From positions 205,061 to 269,060 of the forward strand of contig ONZQ02000022.1 of NCBI GenBank assembly GCA_900312665.1: a DNA stretch of 64,000 bases. Reading direction: 5' to 3'. Positions 1-10,978 of this stretch are shown one piece after another (the first letter of the stretch is position 1; every line of letters begins with the position of its first letter). Both the position numbers and the translations under genes were made by a program. The notes beneath the pieces were generated by a model. The model searched no databases. It was given only the letters and a program-made list of their open reading frames with translations, and was not told where the DNA came from. The DNA comes from Cephalotrichum gorgonifer (Eukaryota > Ascomycota > Sordariomycetes > Microascales > Microascaceae).

Positions 1-2637
1 ACGTTGCAGGGAGTCGGCAAGAACAGCGGGCTGGGTTGAGCTAAGCTAACAGCGGGGAAAGGTCGGCCCTTGTCTCTTTTCGGGCAAATGCCTGTTTCTA
101 GAACGAATATTCGTGCGCGCATTGAGCTGGGTCCGCGAGACGATCCCTTCGCTTAGGAATTGGAGTGTTTTTTGTACGAGTGCTTGCAGTAAACATCCAA
201 TGTCCCGGGTCTGCCATGGTGGACCCGCTCCCAGCACCCCGGTCGAATGACGCGGGACACGAGAAAAAGTAAATGAAAGCAAACCTGGCCAGCTATCTGA
301 ATATTTAAGCGACGCATGCATGTATTGTCCTAATATTGACTCTGCGGTGGATGGGAACAAAACGCTCCTTCCACCACTCGGTAGATCGAAGTGGGGCGGG
401 GGTGATTTAATGTTGGCAGGAGCAGGGCACTCTCTCACGGGCCGCCAGTTCGTGGGCTGTCACGATCTCCCCCTTGTAGGCTATTCCAGTGACGATCTTC
501 GATAAGTTAAGAGGCGTCGCTAATAATAGCCATAAGCGAGATGATTTCTTCTTGATGTTTTCGATTCCCATGCGCGAGAGGAGTAGCTGCGAGGCGGTTT
601 GAGTTAATGGCTCCATTTATGAGCGAGTACTTGTGCAAGCACACCATCCCGAGTGATTGCGCTATGCAGTAGGTTCCTCCGTTCTCCGAGGCGCTCCTAC
701 CTTGCACACAACATTGCGCCTTCCTCCCCAACCCATTGGTCGCAATATCCTCAGACTCGTAATCCACGTCCACACCTTCCCCTCCCTTTCCCTTTTCCCC
801 TTTCCCCTTTCTTTTTCCCATGCTAGATTTCCATCGTCGTTTCACGATCTCGAGATCCTTGGCAAGTTTCTTCACTTCGGCTGCGAACCGAGCCCAGGGG
901 GTCTATTAAACGTTCGCAACTTTCTCTCTAAAGGGTTTAACCAGTTACAAGGGGCCCCCTGTGTCGCTCAGTCGTTCCCCCCGTGCCCCCCATGCCCCAT
1001 GCCCCATGCCCCAGCGCTCCCGCCCCCTGCCTGCTTCCCGGCTGGCTAAAACATTTTTAACCTAGCTCCTTGCAGCAAACTTGTTGCTCGCTTCGCACGC
1101 GAGGCGGGACCCTTGCCCCCGCCTCGGGTGGATCCGACCACACGGATCACCACACAGATCACCGAAACCCTTACCAACTCGTGGCGTTGGCGGACCACTC
1201 GCCTGCGCTTGCATATAATTCCCCGTTAACGCCTCGATCTGCAAGTAGCTGAACGGGATGCTTTTATCTGGCCTACGTATTCACATTAGCTCGTAGAATC
1301 GACCCGCCATCGTGATGGAGGGACTATTACTGGAGGTCGCTTAGAGACGCTCCAATGAAATATCTCCAGCCGCCCGGAGATAAGTGGTCCGGCACAAGGT
1401 CGCTTCCATAATGCCGTCCGGTGCGACGATGATCCCACTCATACCTCATTTAACCTCTCTAGCCTGCCGCCGGCGCAAGCCCAGCCTCTGGATGCTTGGA
1501 ATAGCGTGGCCTCGCTTAATGCGAACTAGGGCCCAGAACCCAACATTTTCGTTCGGGAGTATCCGAAAAGCGGAGGGTGGGGGTGGTTGGTACACCTCAA
1601 CGTTTGTTTGCCTGTATGGCATCTCATGGAGGAGGCATCGCGAGATTGACTTCAACGCGAGATGTTCGATGTTCTAGTTACTATGGTGGCGATGTTTACT
1701 CAGGAATCAAGCTTGGCCGTTTATAAATAATAGGAATAAGTTCAAGATACCAATTAACTCGCCTGGATGGCAGTCAATTCTACTTGTACTCGTACATGTA
1801 CTCACCCCAAACCCACGATGCAGCCGGCATCACTTGCCAGCCACTAGCACAGGGCACATCCCGTGCCTTCCTTGGAGATGTGATTAGCACGCGAACCTTC
1901 CAAACACGACCTGAGAACGATGGAATCAGGTCATCATCCAACGCCCCGTCTCACATGTCATTCGGCTTATCTACTACAGCCTTCCCCGCTCGAATGGGCT
2001 GCGGGACATGGAGTGTGGATGGTGCGACGTTTCTTTTTACCAATCCATTCGAGTCTTCGTTCGGTGGTTTGCCTTCACGTCGGGGCCACGGCGGGAGATA
2101 GCGGGAAGCCTGCTCTTCGGTGTATGCTGACAGGTGTGTGTACCAGCGAGACTCCTATTCGCCAAACGCAATAATCCGTTCTCTAGGTTGGAGCTCAATC
2201 CATTGGTCAAACACTCCAACGCCCTGAAGCCGTCTCGATGTGAAGAGCTCTTGGCCGAACGGTTTACCGCCGATGAGTAGGACTCGAAACTGGGAGACAT
2301 ACCTGGCCGCTCACTACTTCCCAGACTCTAACACGCTTGGCCAAGTGGACCGCGATGGAGGCAAATCAACATGTATGCGATGCGCTATCTTGCTGTTATG
2401 CTATGCTGAATCTATATATCCCAGAAACCTCTCGTCCTAGAATTAGACCATGACGTCCCACCCTTAAACCCATGCCATTGGAAATACCAGGCCATTGTTC
2501 CTTTTTATACCTTTGCCAAGCCTCAATCTAACGGGCCGTTCAGATTCGGCGTTAAACCCTCGCCGAAATGATCCCTGCCGACGGGAACGCCTCCAATCTC
2601 GCGATTCGAGATAGAAGCCACCTTACGCCTTGGCGCC
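1..2637. other. intergenic region, no supported gene
   Basis: No open frame here shows a recognisable domain or a convincing multi-exon structure; the longest frames (about 100-130 codons) overlap each other on both strands and are low-complexity. A pyrimidine-rich stretch lies near 770-830. A small tandem array of a 7-bp unit (CATGCCC, three copies) lies at about 990-1012. This is the 3' flank of the allantoinase gene. Confidence 0.5.
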
Positions 2638-4424
2638 TCACGCCACGCGCTTCTCGAGAATCAGCTCTCCAGCTGGCGTGCCCACCAGCTCCCGCCCATC
2701 CCACACCTTCCTCCCGCCAACCCACGTCTCCTTGACCTTCCCACGGAACGTGCGCCCCTCCCACGGCGAGCACTTATTCTTCCACCTCATCTCGCCGGGA
2801 GTGAGCATCCACTCCTCCGCGTCGTCGAATACACACACGTCGGCGTCCATCCCGACCTTGAGCCCGCCCTTGCGGTGGGACAGCCCGACCTGCTTGGCCG
2901 TCGCCTGGCTGCACAGCCGGACGATGTCGAGAACGTCGAGGCCCTTACCCCTCGAGGCCGTGTGGAGGATCGGTAGGCCGAGACCGACGGACGAGATGCC
3001 GCCCCACGCCGCGAAGAAGTCTCCCGGAGTCACTAGGGCGGCGTCGACCTTGTCGAGGCCGGGAGCGTCGCCCGCTGCGACCCCGATGGCAGAGTCGGGT
3101 CGCTCCGGTGCAGCTGGCGGGGTGAGCTTCGACGGCGGGGTATCGAGCGGGTTATCGATTCCAGAGTCTGGGCTCGCGATAGACATGGGCGTCTCGAGGA
3201 GTTTCGGCACCTCCGCTACGCTCGCATTCAGGCTGGCGATCTGATCGTCCGAGCCGCGGGGAGAGCTGAACCCGCTATCGACGAAGTCGTCCGCGGGCGC
3301 CTCCGCCTTCGATAGCCGCGCAGGCAGCACCTTCAGCTCGGGCGTGCAGGGCGAGTGATCCGACACGACGGTCCTGATGCATGAGTCCGGACTCGCGAGC
3401 TCGGCCCAGAGCGCGTCCTGGTTGTTCCCCTCGCGGATGGGCGGGCAGCACTTGTGCCTCGTGTCACCGTCCTCGATGTCCTCGGCCTTGAGCCCCAGGT
3501 AGTGGAAGCACGTCTCGGCCGTAATGTTGACGCCGTTCGCGCGCGCCTCACGCAGCATGGGTATGCACTGCGTCGCGGAGAGATGGACGACGTGGAGGTG
3601 TAGGTTCGGTGCGAGGGCGCGCGGTTGAGGATCTCGGAGACGGCGGTCGTTTCGAAGCTCGGGGGCCGCGAGTCAAGGAAGGACGTGTATGAGGTTGAGA
3701 GGCCAGGAGCGGGCTGGTCTACTGCGGGGGCGGACTGGCAATCCATCTCGGCGTGGAACATCAGCGTGGTGGGCGCATCCTTGAGCACGCCCATGGCAAT
3801 CTCAACATCCTTGCCGGAGACGGCGGGGAACTCGTCAACCTGTGAGAGACACGGTTAGTTCCTTGCCCGGGGGAGGGGGGGTTGAATATGCGACAGAGAG
3901 ACAGGTTGGGGCCGAACAAAACTCACCCCAGAATCGATCAGGAAGCACTTGAACCCCCTCACGCCAGCCTCCACTAGTGGAAGCAGCTCGTCCTGGTTCC
4001 CGGGCACGACGCCGCCGTAGAACCCGACGTTGACCCAGCACTGGCCCTGCGCCGCTGCGATCTTCGCCTTGAAGCCCCCAATGGTCGTGGTGGGGGGTAT
4101 GGCGTTCAGCGGCATGTCCACCACGGTGGTGACGCCGCCCACGGCCGCGGCGCGCGTGCCCGTCTCAAAGCCCTCCCACTCGGTGCGGCCGGGCTCGTTT
4201 AGGTGGACGTGGGCGTCGACGAGGCCGGGGAGGAGGAGGCGGGGCGAGTGGTCGACATAGGGGGTGCCGGGGGGGAAGGAGGACTGCGGGAGGAGGGAGG
4301 GAGTTATGGATGTTATGCGGCCGGTCGAGGGGGAGATTGTTATCGTGGCGGGGGATAGAAGGAGGGAGTCGTCGGGGAGTGTTAGGACGGCCCGGGTCGA
4401 GGCCAGGACTATGTCGTGGGACAT
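2638..4424 (-). CDS. DAL1: allantoinase, with an apparent one-base frameshift
   Basis: Allantoinase hydrolyses allantoin to allantoate in purine catabolism, releasing nitrogen. Exon 1 is 4424-3927 and exon 2 is 3839-2638; the 87-nt intron (3840-3926) has GTGAGT..CACAG borders. Visible cyclic-amidohydrolase signatures are the metal site DAHVHLNEPGRTEW, the metal-bridging lysine in GFKCFLIDSG, a histidine in MFHAEMD, HVVHLSA, and the aspartate in VSDHSPC. The start is the ATG before SHDIVLAS; the open frame upstream of it does not look like protein. The two exons sum to 1700 nt, one short of a whole number of codons. Near 3613-3625 the frame jumps from a segment ending SEILNRA to one starting ALAPNLHLHVVHLSA, so one base is missing in a GC-rich run (assembly error or real mutation). 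With that base the product would be about 566 residues, longer than typical because of a Ser/Pro/Ala-rich insertion of about 100 residues after SDHSPC. A GATA cluster lies upstream. Confidence 0.9.
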
Positions 4425-4509
4425 GGTGGGCGTCTGGAAAGAGTAATCGGGGGGTTGTCGCGGGTGGTAGCGGCGCGATTGGAATTGTGGAGGAGAAGGT
4501 GGTAAGCGC

Positions 4510-4515
4510 TTATCG
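4510..4515 (-). promoter_or_regulatory. proximal GATA-type site of the allantoinase promoter
   Basis: TTATCG reads CGATAA on the gene's strand, matching the HGATAR consensus of fungal AreA/NIT2 nitrogen activators. It lies about 85 bp upstream of the allantoinase ATG. A single short site; binding is inferred. Confidence 0.3.
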
Positions 4516-4972
4516 CGTGAAGGAGTAACGAGTGTTTGGTAGAGGAGTATGGGAGAAATGTAGGATAAAGAGACTAGGAAAACGAAAAGGACGGAGGAAA
4601 GTAGAGGGGAAAAGGATACGAAGCAAAACCTCGGGAGGGTGGGAAGCACGCTACGAAGATATCCTGTGGTGTGGAGAGTGGCGCCCTCGGAATAGTCCCT
4701 AGCCCCACCCACTTCTCACGATGCTCCCCCCCCCAAAAAAAGAAGCATGCTACTAATAACTACCCGTCCACCGCCCCTTTGCCCCTCCCTTCCAGTGCCG
4801 TTGTTTCCCGACGGAACCGCGGGGTCCGGGGGAAGGGCCGACTTTCGATTATCGAAGCCCTGCCATACCGGCGTATGCATATGCACGGCGGCTGACGGAG
4901 GACCAGGGGGACATCGTCCCCGAAAGGCGGCAGAACGGGCTGAGAAAGTCGTTGTTCCCGCGATGGTGGCGC

Positions 4973-5007
4973 TGATAATGCGTTATCGTGGTTTATCGTG
5001 GTTATCA
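4973..5007. promoter_or_regulatory. cluster of four GATA (AreA/NIT2-type) sites
   Basis: Four HGATAR-type hexamers lie within 35 bp: TGATAA at 4973, TTATCG at 4983, TTATCG at 4993 and TTATCA at 5002. Their starts are 10, 10 and 9 bp apart, so all would face the same side of the helix. The cluster is about 550-580 bp upstream of the allantoinase ATG. Nitrogen-catabolite GATA factors are known to control allantoin genes in fungi; use of this cluster is inferred. Confidence 0.5.
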
Positions 5008-6465
5008 GTGCTTGCCCCGCCAAAGAATGGACGAACCAGAGGCGAGCGGTTGGAGGGGTGGTGGCACTCACTCCGAGGGAGGGGCGCTAATAGCAGTTTG
5101 GATCGAGTAATAATAGAAAGATTCGGGAATTTGGTTGGATGACTACGATCTACGGACTCGAAGGAGCGAATCACAAGAGCCCGTGAGTATATCGGAGAAG
5201 AGCGAGATAAGAAGGTTAGTTTAGTGCCCTTTCCCAGTTTTCTACGGTACCCCCTCCTCTTTTCTGGGACCCTTTTAGCCCAAAGGTTTTTTTGGGTGGA
5301 CTGGAGGGAAAGGGTGGTGGTGGGGTGAATGTGGCTGATGGGAAATTGTGGATATAAGTACTTTAGCCTCAAGGAATGTTGAAGGCCGGAGGCGGCCGAT
5401 GTGGGGTCGTTCACTCGTGCATACAAGTGAGAGATGGCGGTGGCTTCGCGCCGCAGTTCGTGGGATTTCCGAGTGACAAAGATGGAGGTCGCGGGCCGGA
5501 GCGTGTACTCCTGGTCGATGAGAGAGCATGAGAGGATATTGTAGGGACCGGGGAAGGGGCTTTTGACCCGGACACACAATGTGTGAAGTGTGAAGCAGGC
5601 GAGTGAGTGGTATTTGGTGTTCCGGTCCGTGTCGAGTCCGCCGAGAGATCGAGTCCGCCGAGAGCACAACGGCGGGCAACTCCGGCGGTCTTGTTTGGTG
5701 CGTCAAGCCAAGGCAGAGATCTGCCAGTTACTTTCCGGTAAAGAATAGGTGGAGGTGTAATTTCCAGGCCGAGGGGGAGTGTCAAAGGCTTCCAAAGGCA
5801 TGTGCTATCTGTTCTCTTGTCCTGCGTATCTCGTATTAATACTCTCTCACCGACACAGGCATCTTCGGGGCGGCTAGGTTGGGAATCTACTCCGTAGGAC
5901 TCTCCCGACTTATATTCCCGATCCGTCTGGGTGCTGCCAGTGGGGACATATCCCCACTGGAACCCGGTTTCTGTTTATTTTCCTCCTCTCCCGTTACTGA
6001 AATCAGCCTATGAATCATAGGTAGCGAGGAGCAGAACAAGAGTTGTTGAGAAACGAATAAAATGGAGGTGGAGGAGGTCAATTGAGAAACCGTACACCTT
6101 CTCTCTATACTATACAACCAAATCAAGAAAAAAAAAAGCTATAACGACAAAAGCCATCCGTCTATATAAAGCATAATCCACTCCCCACTCCCTCTCTCCC
6201 TCCTGGAGCCAAGAACAAAAAAAAGATCAAAGAGTGGCCCCTCCGACGGATGCATAGTAGTACAAGTACAGATTGGTGGGTGTCTCCCGTTCTATCCCGT
6301 TCCTCCTCTCTCTATCTCTATTCCCGGAACCCCGCATCCACCACATCCCCGTCCGGTCCTTTCTTGGTAGTACATCTCGCCTCTCCTCATTTCGTTAGTA
6401 GTACAACTCGGCACCCCCCTCTTCCCCGTTTGCCCTGTCTTAGGCCACCGGTGTTCATCGCATTC
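5008..6465. other. intergenic region between allantoinase and COQ1, no supported gene
   Basis: The longest frame (minus, about 4983-5669) is low-complexity and has no domain. Several overlapping frames occur in the same interval. The right part (about 6120-6460) is pyrimidine- and A-rich and is probably 3' flank of COQ1. Confidence 0.45.
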
Positions 6466-8030
6466 TTACTTCTTCCTCTTGAGGACATCCCGCGTCATCT
6501 GCAGAAGTCCCTCCTTCGCCTCGCTGTCGGGGAAGGCCTCGATGGCGGCCGCGGCCTGGTTGGCGTACGACTCCGCCAGGGCGCGGGTCTGCTCGATGCC
6601 GTTGGACTTAAGCACCAGCTCACGGGCCTGTAGCGTAACAAATTCATCAGTAAAGAGAAAGAAACGAGGAAGAAAAAAGTTGGATGTTGTTTGGGCGGGG
6701 AGTCCGTTCCCAAAACTCCAACCGCCCCTTGATATAAACGAGGAAAAAAAAGACTTACCAGGTTCACATCCCCCTCCGCCGAGAACTTCCTCCCCACAAG
6801 CGCCCCCAGCTCCGGGTTCCCCTTCCACGCAAACAGCAGCGGCGCCGTCGCGAGCCCCAGCTCCAGGTCCGCCCCCGCCGGCTTCCCCAGATCCGTCCCG
6901 CTCCTCGTGTAATCCAGCATGTCATCGACGAGCTGGAAGGCCAAGCCTAGGTTCTTCCCGTACAGGTACGCGGCCTCGACCGTCGCGGCGTCCACGTCGC
7001 CCAGGATGGCCGTCGCGCGGCACGACTTGGAGATCAGGCTCGCCGTCTTCAGGTACGTCTTCTCGAGGTAGTACGTCAGCGCGTCCTCGGTCCAGACGGG
7101 GTTCGCCTCGTCGAGCGCCGTGTTCTTCAGCTGCATGAACTCGCCCTCGACCAGGTTGGCGATGACCGTGGCCAGCAGCTCCACCACCTCGGGGTGCCGG
7201 AGACGCGCGAGGGCCACCGACGCCCGCGCGAGGAGGAAGTCACCGCCCAGCACGGCCATCTTGTTCCCGAACTGGAGGTTCGCGGAGGGCGCGCCCCGCC
7301 GCGCCTCCGAGTGGTCGATCACATCATCGTGGAGCAGCGACGCCGTGTGTATCGTCTCCGTGATCTCCGCCAGCCGGCGCTGGGCGGGGTTGACGCCCGG
7401 CAGCGTCTCCTGCGGCGGCTGGAATGTGAGGATGGAGGACGTCGGCCGCGCGGGCGACGACGAGTCGCTGACGTTGGAGAGGATCGAGGCCGGGGAGATG
7501 GGGTGGTCGATCGAGGCCGCCGTGCGCGGGGGGTCGGTCGAGGCCGGCGAGGCCTTGGGGCAGAGCGAGGTGGCGCGGGACATGAGGAGCACGATGCGCG
7601 GCCGCACGTACTTGCCCTCGGACTGCGTGTAGTACTTCGCTACGCGGTCGAGCTGCGGAGTGCTCGAGGACACGAGCTTCGCGATGCTGGGTGTGAGGAA
7701 CTTGGTGCCGAGCTCCTTGGCGAGGAGCTTTAGGGGGTGGTTCGGCAGGTCGGACGGCCCGTTGACGGCCCGCTTCGCCACGTTGGAGACGACGTTCGTC
7801 GCTACCGAGGCCACAGCGGCCCACCCGGACGATTTCCTCGACGAGTGGTACGCCCTGCTGCCGGGGCTCTGGCCGACGGCTGTGTTGGTGTTATCCGCGC
7901 CGGCGAGGCGTAACCTAGTATAGACGAGGCCATTGTGTAGATAGGAGGCGCTGGGGACGTGTTGTAGGCTGATTCGTCGCGCATGACGGGGATACCGCCG
8001 GATGGTGTGCTGGAGAGGACAGGGCGGCAT
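6466..8030 (-). CDS. COQ1: mitochondrial all-trans polyprenyl diphosphate synthase (ubiquinone side chain)
   Basis: This trans-prenyltransferase builds the polyprenyl tail of ubiquinone on the matrix side of the inner mitochondrial membrane. Exon 1 is 8030-6759 and exon 2 is 6627-6466; the intron 6628-6758 is phase 0; the product is 477 residues. The first about 60 residues are Arg/Ser-rich with few acids, fitting a mitochondrial presequence. The first Asp-rich motif LHDDVIDHSEARRG (about residue 235), then GGDFLLARA, KTASLISKSC and the second Asp-rich motif LVDDMLDY are in the family order. A Ser/Pro-rich insertion of about 60 residues sits between LLMSRA and the first Asp-rich motif. The gene is divergent from the Vma12-like gene, with a 437-bp shared promoter that holds a palindromic CCAAT box. 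Confidence 0.95.
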
Positions 8031-8316
8031 CTTGGCCGCGGTTGTATTGAGCTGTTCAGGGATCCTACGCCAGAGTGCGTTCAGCTTCCTCTTTTGTGCT
8101 CAGATCCGTCCGCGTTTCGGTGTTGGCGGGGGGTACGGGGGGCGGGTGGAGGATCGTCAATTGGGCGAGAGTGTCAGGAGGGTTATTTTCAATGTGGGAT
8201 TTGCATGAGCTGCGATGCTTTCGGGTAATCATTTTTTGTCGTCCGATCCGAGATTTTGCGAGTGATTGGATCGTGGCAGCTGTCGGAAGTGCCGGAGCAT
8301 TCCGGGGCTAGACTTT

Positions 8317-8326
8317 ATTGGCCAAT
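8317..8326. promoter_or_regulatory. palindromic CCAAT box in a bidirectional promoter
   Basis: ATTGGCCAAT is a perfect 10-bp palindrome offering a CCAAT box on each strand, placed between the divergent COQ1 and Vma12-like genes (141 bp from the Vma12-like ATG and 287 bp from the COQ1 ATG). CCAAT is bound by the HAP/NF-Y complex, a known regulator of fungal respiratory genes; function here is inferred. Confidence 0.4.
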
Positions 8327-8467
8327 GAAGTAATTCTCAGGTGCTGGCAGCTGGTCTCATAACTTGAGCCTTCAATCACGCTAATGCTTCTGCCTGTGAA
8401 AGAGGTTCCGACGCGAGCCTCTAACTCATCTCCAATCACCTCGGGATGACCAGAAACCACGCCCACC

Positions 8468-9509
8468 ATGGTCCTCCTCACAATGACGCCTTCCATTGTG
8501 GAAGGCCTGGAGATCCTGGGTGAAAGCGCCTCTGCAGAACATGCCAAAGCCAAAATCACAGAGACCGAGTCCACAGAGACTAAGTCCACGGAGGCCGAAA
8601 CCCCAGACACCACTAATGCCAAGACCAACGTCGACGAGCCCAGTCTCGATGCGCCGGCTCCCGGCAAGCCCATCTCACACGGTCAGATCCTCGACCTGTG
8701 GAAGGCACTCAAGGACCAGAAGAGGACGGCGTATACGCTAGAGAAGCTCCTCGAAGGGGCACGCGTCCACATCCCGCCGCCCCCTCCCAAGCCCGAGTCT
8801 GTAAGTCTGCCTACGCTCCCTGATACTCGCGCTCTTCTCCTCGCCCTCCCCGCCCCCCCTCTCTTTTCCAAACTCCCACGCTAACCACCCGCCCAAGGCC
8901 AAGACCCCCGAATTCAAAGCCCTAATGGCCCGCCTCCGCCGCGAAGAAGAAGCCCGCGCCTACGACCGCATGCTCAACCCGCCCCAGCCCCTCCCCTTCC
9001 CGACCTCTCAACCCTCGTTCTCGTCCGCGGCCCACCCCTCGTCTTTCGACCCCTTCGCGGCCGTCCACAAGCCCGCCGACCCGGCGGACGTCGCCGCCGA
9101 TGACAACGTGGCCGCCATAGCAAAAGAGCTCAACCAGCAGCTGATGCTGGTCCTGAACATCCTCCTTAGCGTCTTCGGGACCGCGGCGGCCGTGTGGTTC
9201 GCTGCGAGGTGGTGGAGCGTCACGGCGAGGTTGCTGCTCTCGCTTGCCGCGGCGATCGTCGTGGCGATCGCGGATGTGGTCATCGTGTCTGGGTTTGCGT
9301 CCAAGGTGGCCAGGGGGAGGGACAAGTCGAAGAAGGAGGTCGAGGTCAGGGAGGTTGTTAACACGTGGGTTGTCGGGGGTAAAGGGGAGGCGGAAGAGGG
9401 AGAGGAGGAAGTAGGAGGAGGCGTGGAAGAGGAGACGGGGACAAAAGCCACTGGGTTGTCGACGGAAGAGAATGCGAACCTTAGAAGGAGGAATAGGCCG
9501 CCTTCGTGA
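8468..9509 (+). CDS. VMA12: Vma12-family ER assembly factor for the V-ATPase
   Basis: Vma12 (VPH2) is an ER membrane protein that, with Vma22, assembles the V0 sector of the vacuolar proton pump. Exons are 8468-8800 and 8898-9509, with a phase-0 intron (8801-8897, GTAAGT..AAG) and a product of 314 residues. After an acidic low-complexity start comes the family core: SHGQILDLWKALK, then RVHIPPPPPKPE, then across the splice TPEFKALMARLRREEEARAY. Two hydrophobic segments follow (LMLVLNILLSVFGTAAAVW and LLLSLAAAIVVAIADVVIV), then a long acidic tail rich in Glu and Gly. This order is the usual one for the family. An in-frame ATG at 8483 is a possible alternative start. Confidence 0.88.
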
Positions 9510-9779
9510 GAGGGGGCTCTTAATATTAATAATGTTTTCATCTGCCCTACACCGTCCCATGATATCCCCCCGCGGCAAGCATCGGATCTGGGTGTCTGGA
9601 TCCTCTGACACTCTGCCCTTATTCAAAATCTTCCCAAGGATCAAATCATGCAATGCAAAGAAGTATACTGGCTGGATAAAACCAACTGGCCAGGCAGCGG
9701 CGGACAGCCAACCCCCATCCATCCATCCAGCCCCAACCTCAATCAACACTCATATTCATACATCGACACCCCCGACCCT

Positions 9780-10394
9780 TCACTTCTCTTGCACCACCTC
9801 CTCCCTAACCGCCTCCCCCCCAGCCTCCCCCCCACCCTTCGAAGAAGCCTCCTCGACATTTTTCAGCGCAACCAGCACCCGCTTCCGTATCGTCTCCCCC
9901 GTAAGCTTCGGCCTGCTCCCCGTCGTAGAGTACGTTATCCCCTCCTTCTTCAGGTACCGCAGGATCGTCCTGCTATGACACCCGAGCCCCGTCCTCTCCT
10001 TGATGTCCTTGCACGACGCCGACGGGTCCTGCGCCACGACGTCGAGTATCCGCCTCTTGTCCCCCGCCGAGAACGCCTGCGGCCGCCCGGACTTGTTGTT
10101 GCTCACGGCCGACTTCTGCGTCGGGTACCGCAGGATTATGCCCCGTACTGTCGACACAGCGAGGTCGTACTTGTCCGCCAGCGCGCGCAGCGTCGCGCCG
10201 CTCTCTCTCTCCGTCACGATGCGCGTCCGCGTGTGGGGGGAGGACTGCCGCTTTCTTGCGGCTCGCGGCGGCTTCGACGGCGGCGGCGGCACATTTTCGC
10301 CCGCCGCCGCCGTAGCGACCGCTGGTAGTTGTTGTGGTTGTTGTTGCCCGGTTGGGTCCGGGACTTGGGGGCCGTGGGGCGGCTCGGAGGCCAT
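9780..10394 (-). CDS. stand-alone Tc1-transposase-type paired HTH DNA-binding protein
   Basis: A single-exon 204-residue protein. Residues about 1-55 are Pro/Ala/Gln-rich. The rest matches the bipartite DNA-binding half of Tc1/mariner transposases: a first helix-turn-helix (ATLRALADKYDLAVSTVRGI), a GRP-type AT-hook linker (NKSGRPQ), a second helix-turn-helix (KRRILDVVAQDPSASCKDI, then HSRTILRYLKKEGI), and a Lys/Glu-rich tail. No DDE/D catalytic domain follows in any frame before the next gene, and no terminal inverted repeats are visible nearby. The base composition is GC-rich like the neighbouring host genes, with no RIP-like stop codons. It is therefore either a domesticated transposase fragment acting as a host DNA-binding protein or a truncated relic; the clean frame favours the former. 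Start chosen at the ATG of MASEPPHG. Confidence 0.65.
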   Translation of the reverse strand: MASEPPHGPQVPDPTGQQQPQQLPAVATAAAGENVPPPPSKPPRAARKRQSSPHTRTRIVTERESGATLRALADKYDLAVSTVRGIILRYPTQKSAVSNNKSGRPQAFSAGDKRRILDVVAQDPSASCKDIKERTGLGCHSRTILRYLKKEGITYSTTGSRPKLTGETIRKRVLVALKNVEEASSKGGGEAGGEAVREEVVQEK

Positions 10395-10978
10395 GGCGTG
10401 GGAAATGCGTTTGGCTACTTCGGTGTGGTTTGTTTTGCGGGACAAGGTTAGGTGGGGTGGTGGGGGTGGGTGTGTTGTTCTTTTTGTCTGCCTGTCGACC
10501 AGGAGCTCCGGCTGGTTGTGCCAGGCGGAATCGGGACCGTGCCAAGCTTGCACCAAGAGAGGTGCCTTGATACCACGTGACCCCGCGCCCATACCACGTC
10601 CGACGCGACTTTTACGCGTGGAAGTGGGGGCACACCAAACATTGCTCGAGGGACATCCCTGTCGCGTCCACATTTCTTCTCTGATCTGCAGCGCGAGGCT
10701 AGTTACCTATTCCGAGCCCCTCGGTCTTCGCTGCATCATTGTCCCTTCATCCGTCATTAACGTCCTTTCCCCCCACCGCCCCGTCGTCTCGCCCATTGAG
10801 CACACAGCATCCAAGAATTGTTTTTCGGTCAGCCATAACACAATTCAGCTCATTCGTACTGGAGTGCTTGAGAAGGTACCTCCCAGGAGGGATGAGCCTT
10901 GGGCTTGGAGACACCTAGGGATCACGCGAGTACCGCCCTCCTCACACGATTGACGGAGTATCACGAATCCTCGAGGCC

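Noticed and set aside
657..1049. 130-codon plus-strand frame near the left end
   Set aside because: Proline- and cysteine-rich translation of C-rich repeats (CATGCCC units); no domain or intron pattern.
4983..5669. 228-codon minus-strand open frame upstream of allantoinase
   Set aside because: Low-complexity Ser/Arg/His-rich translation, overlapped by other long frames on the same strand, no domain, and it covers the GATA promoter cluster.
10000..10953. 317-codon plus-strand open frame
   Set aside because: It is the antisense shadow of the GC-rich HTH protein gene extended into intergenic DNA; its translation has no recognisable domain.
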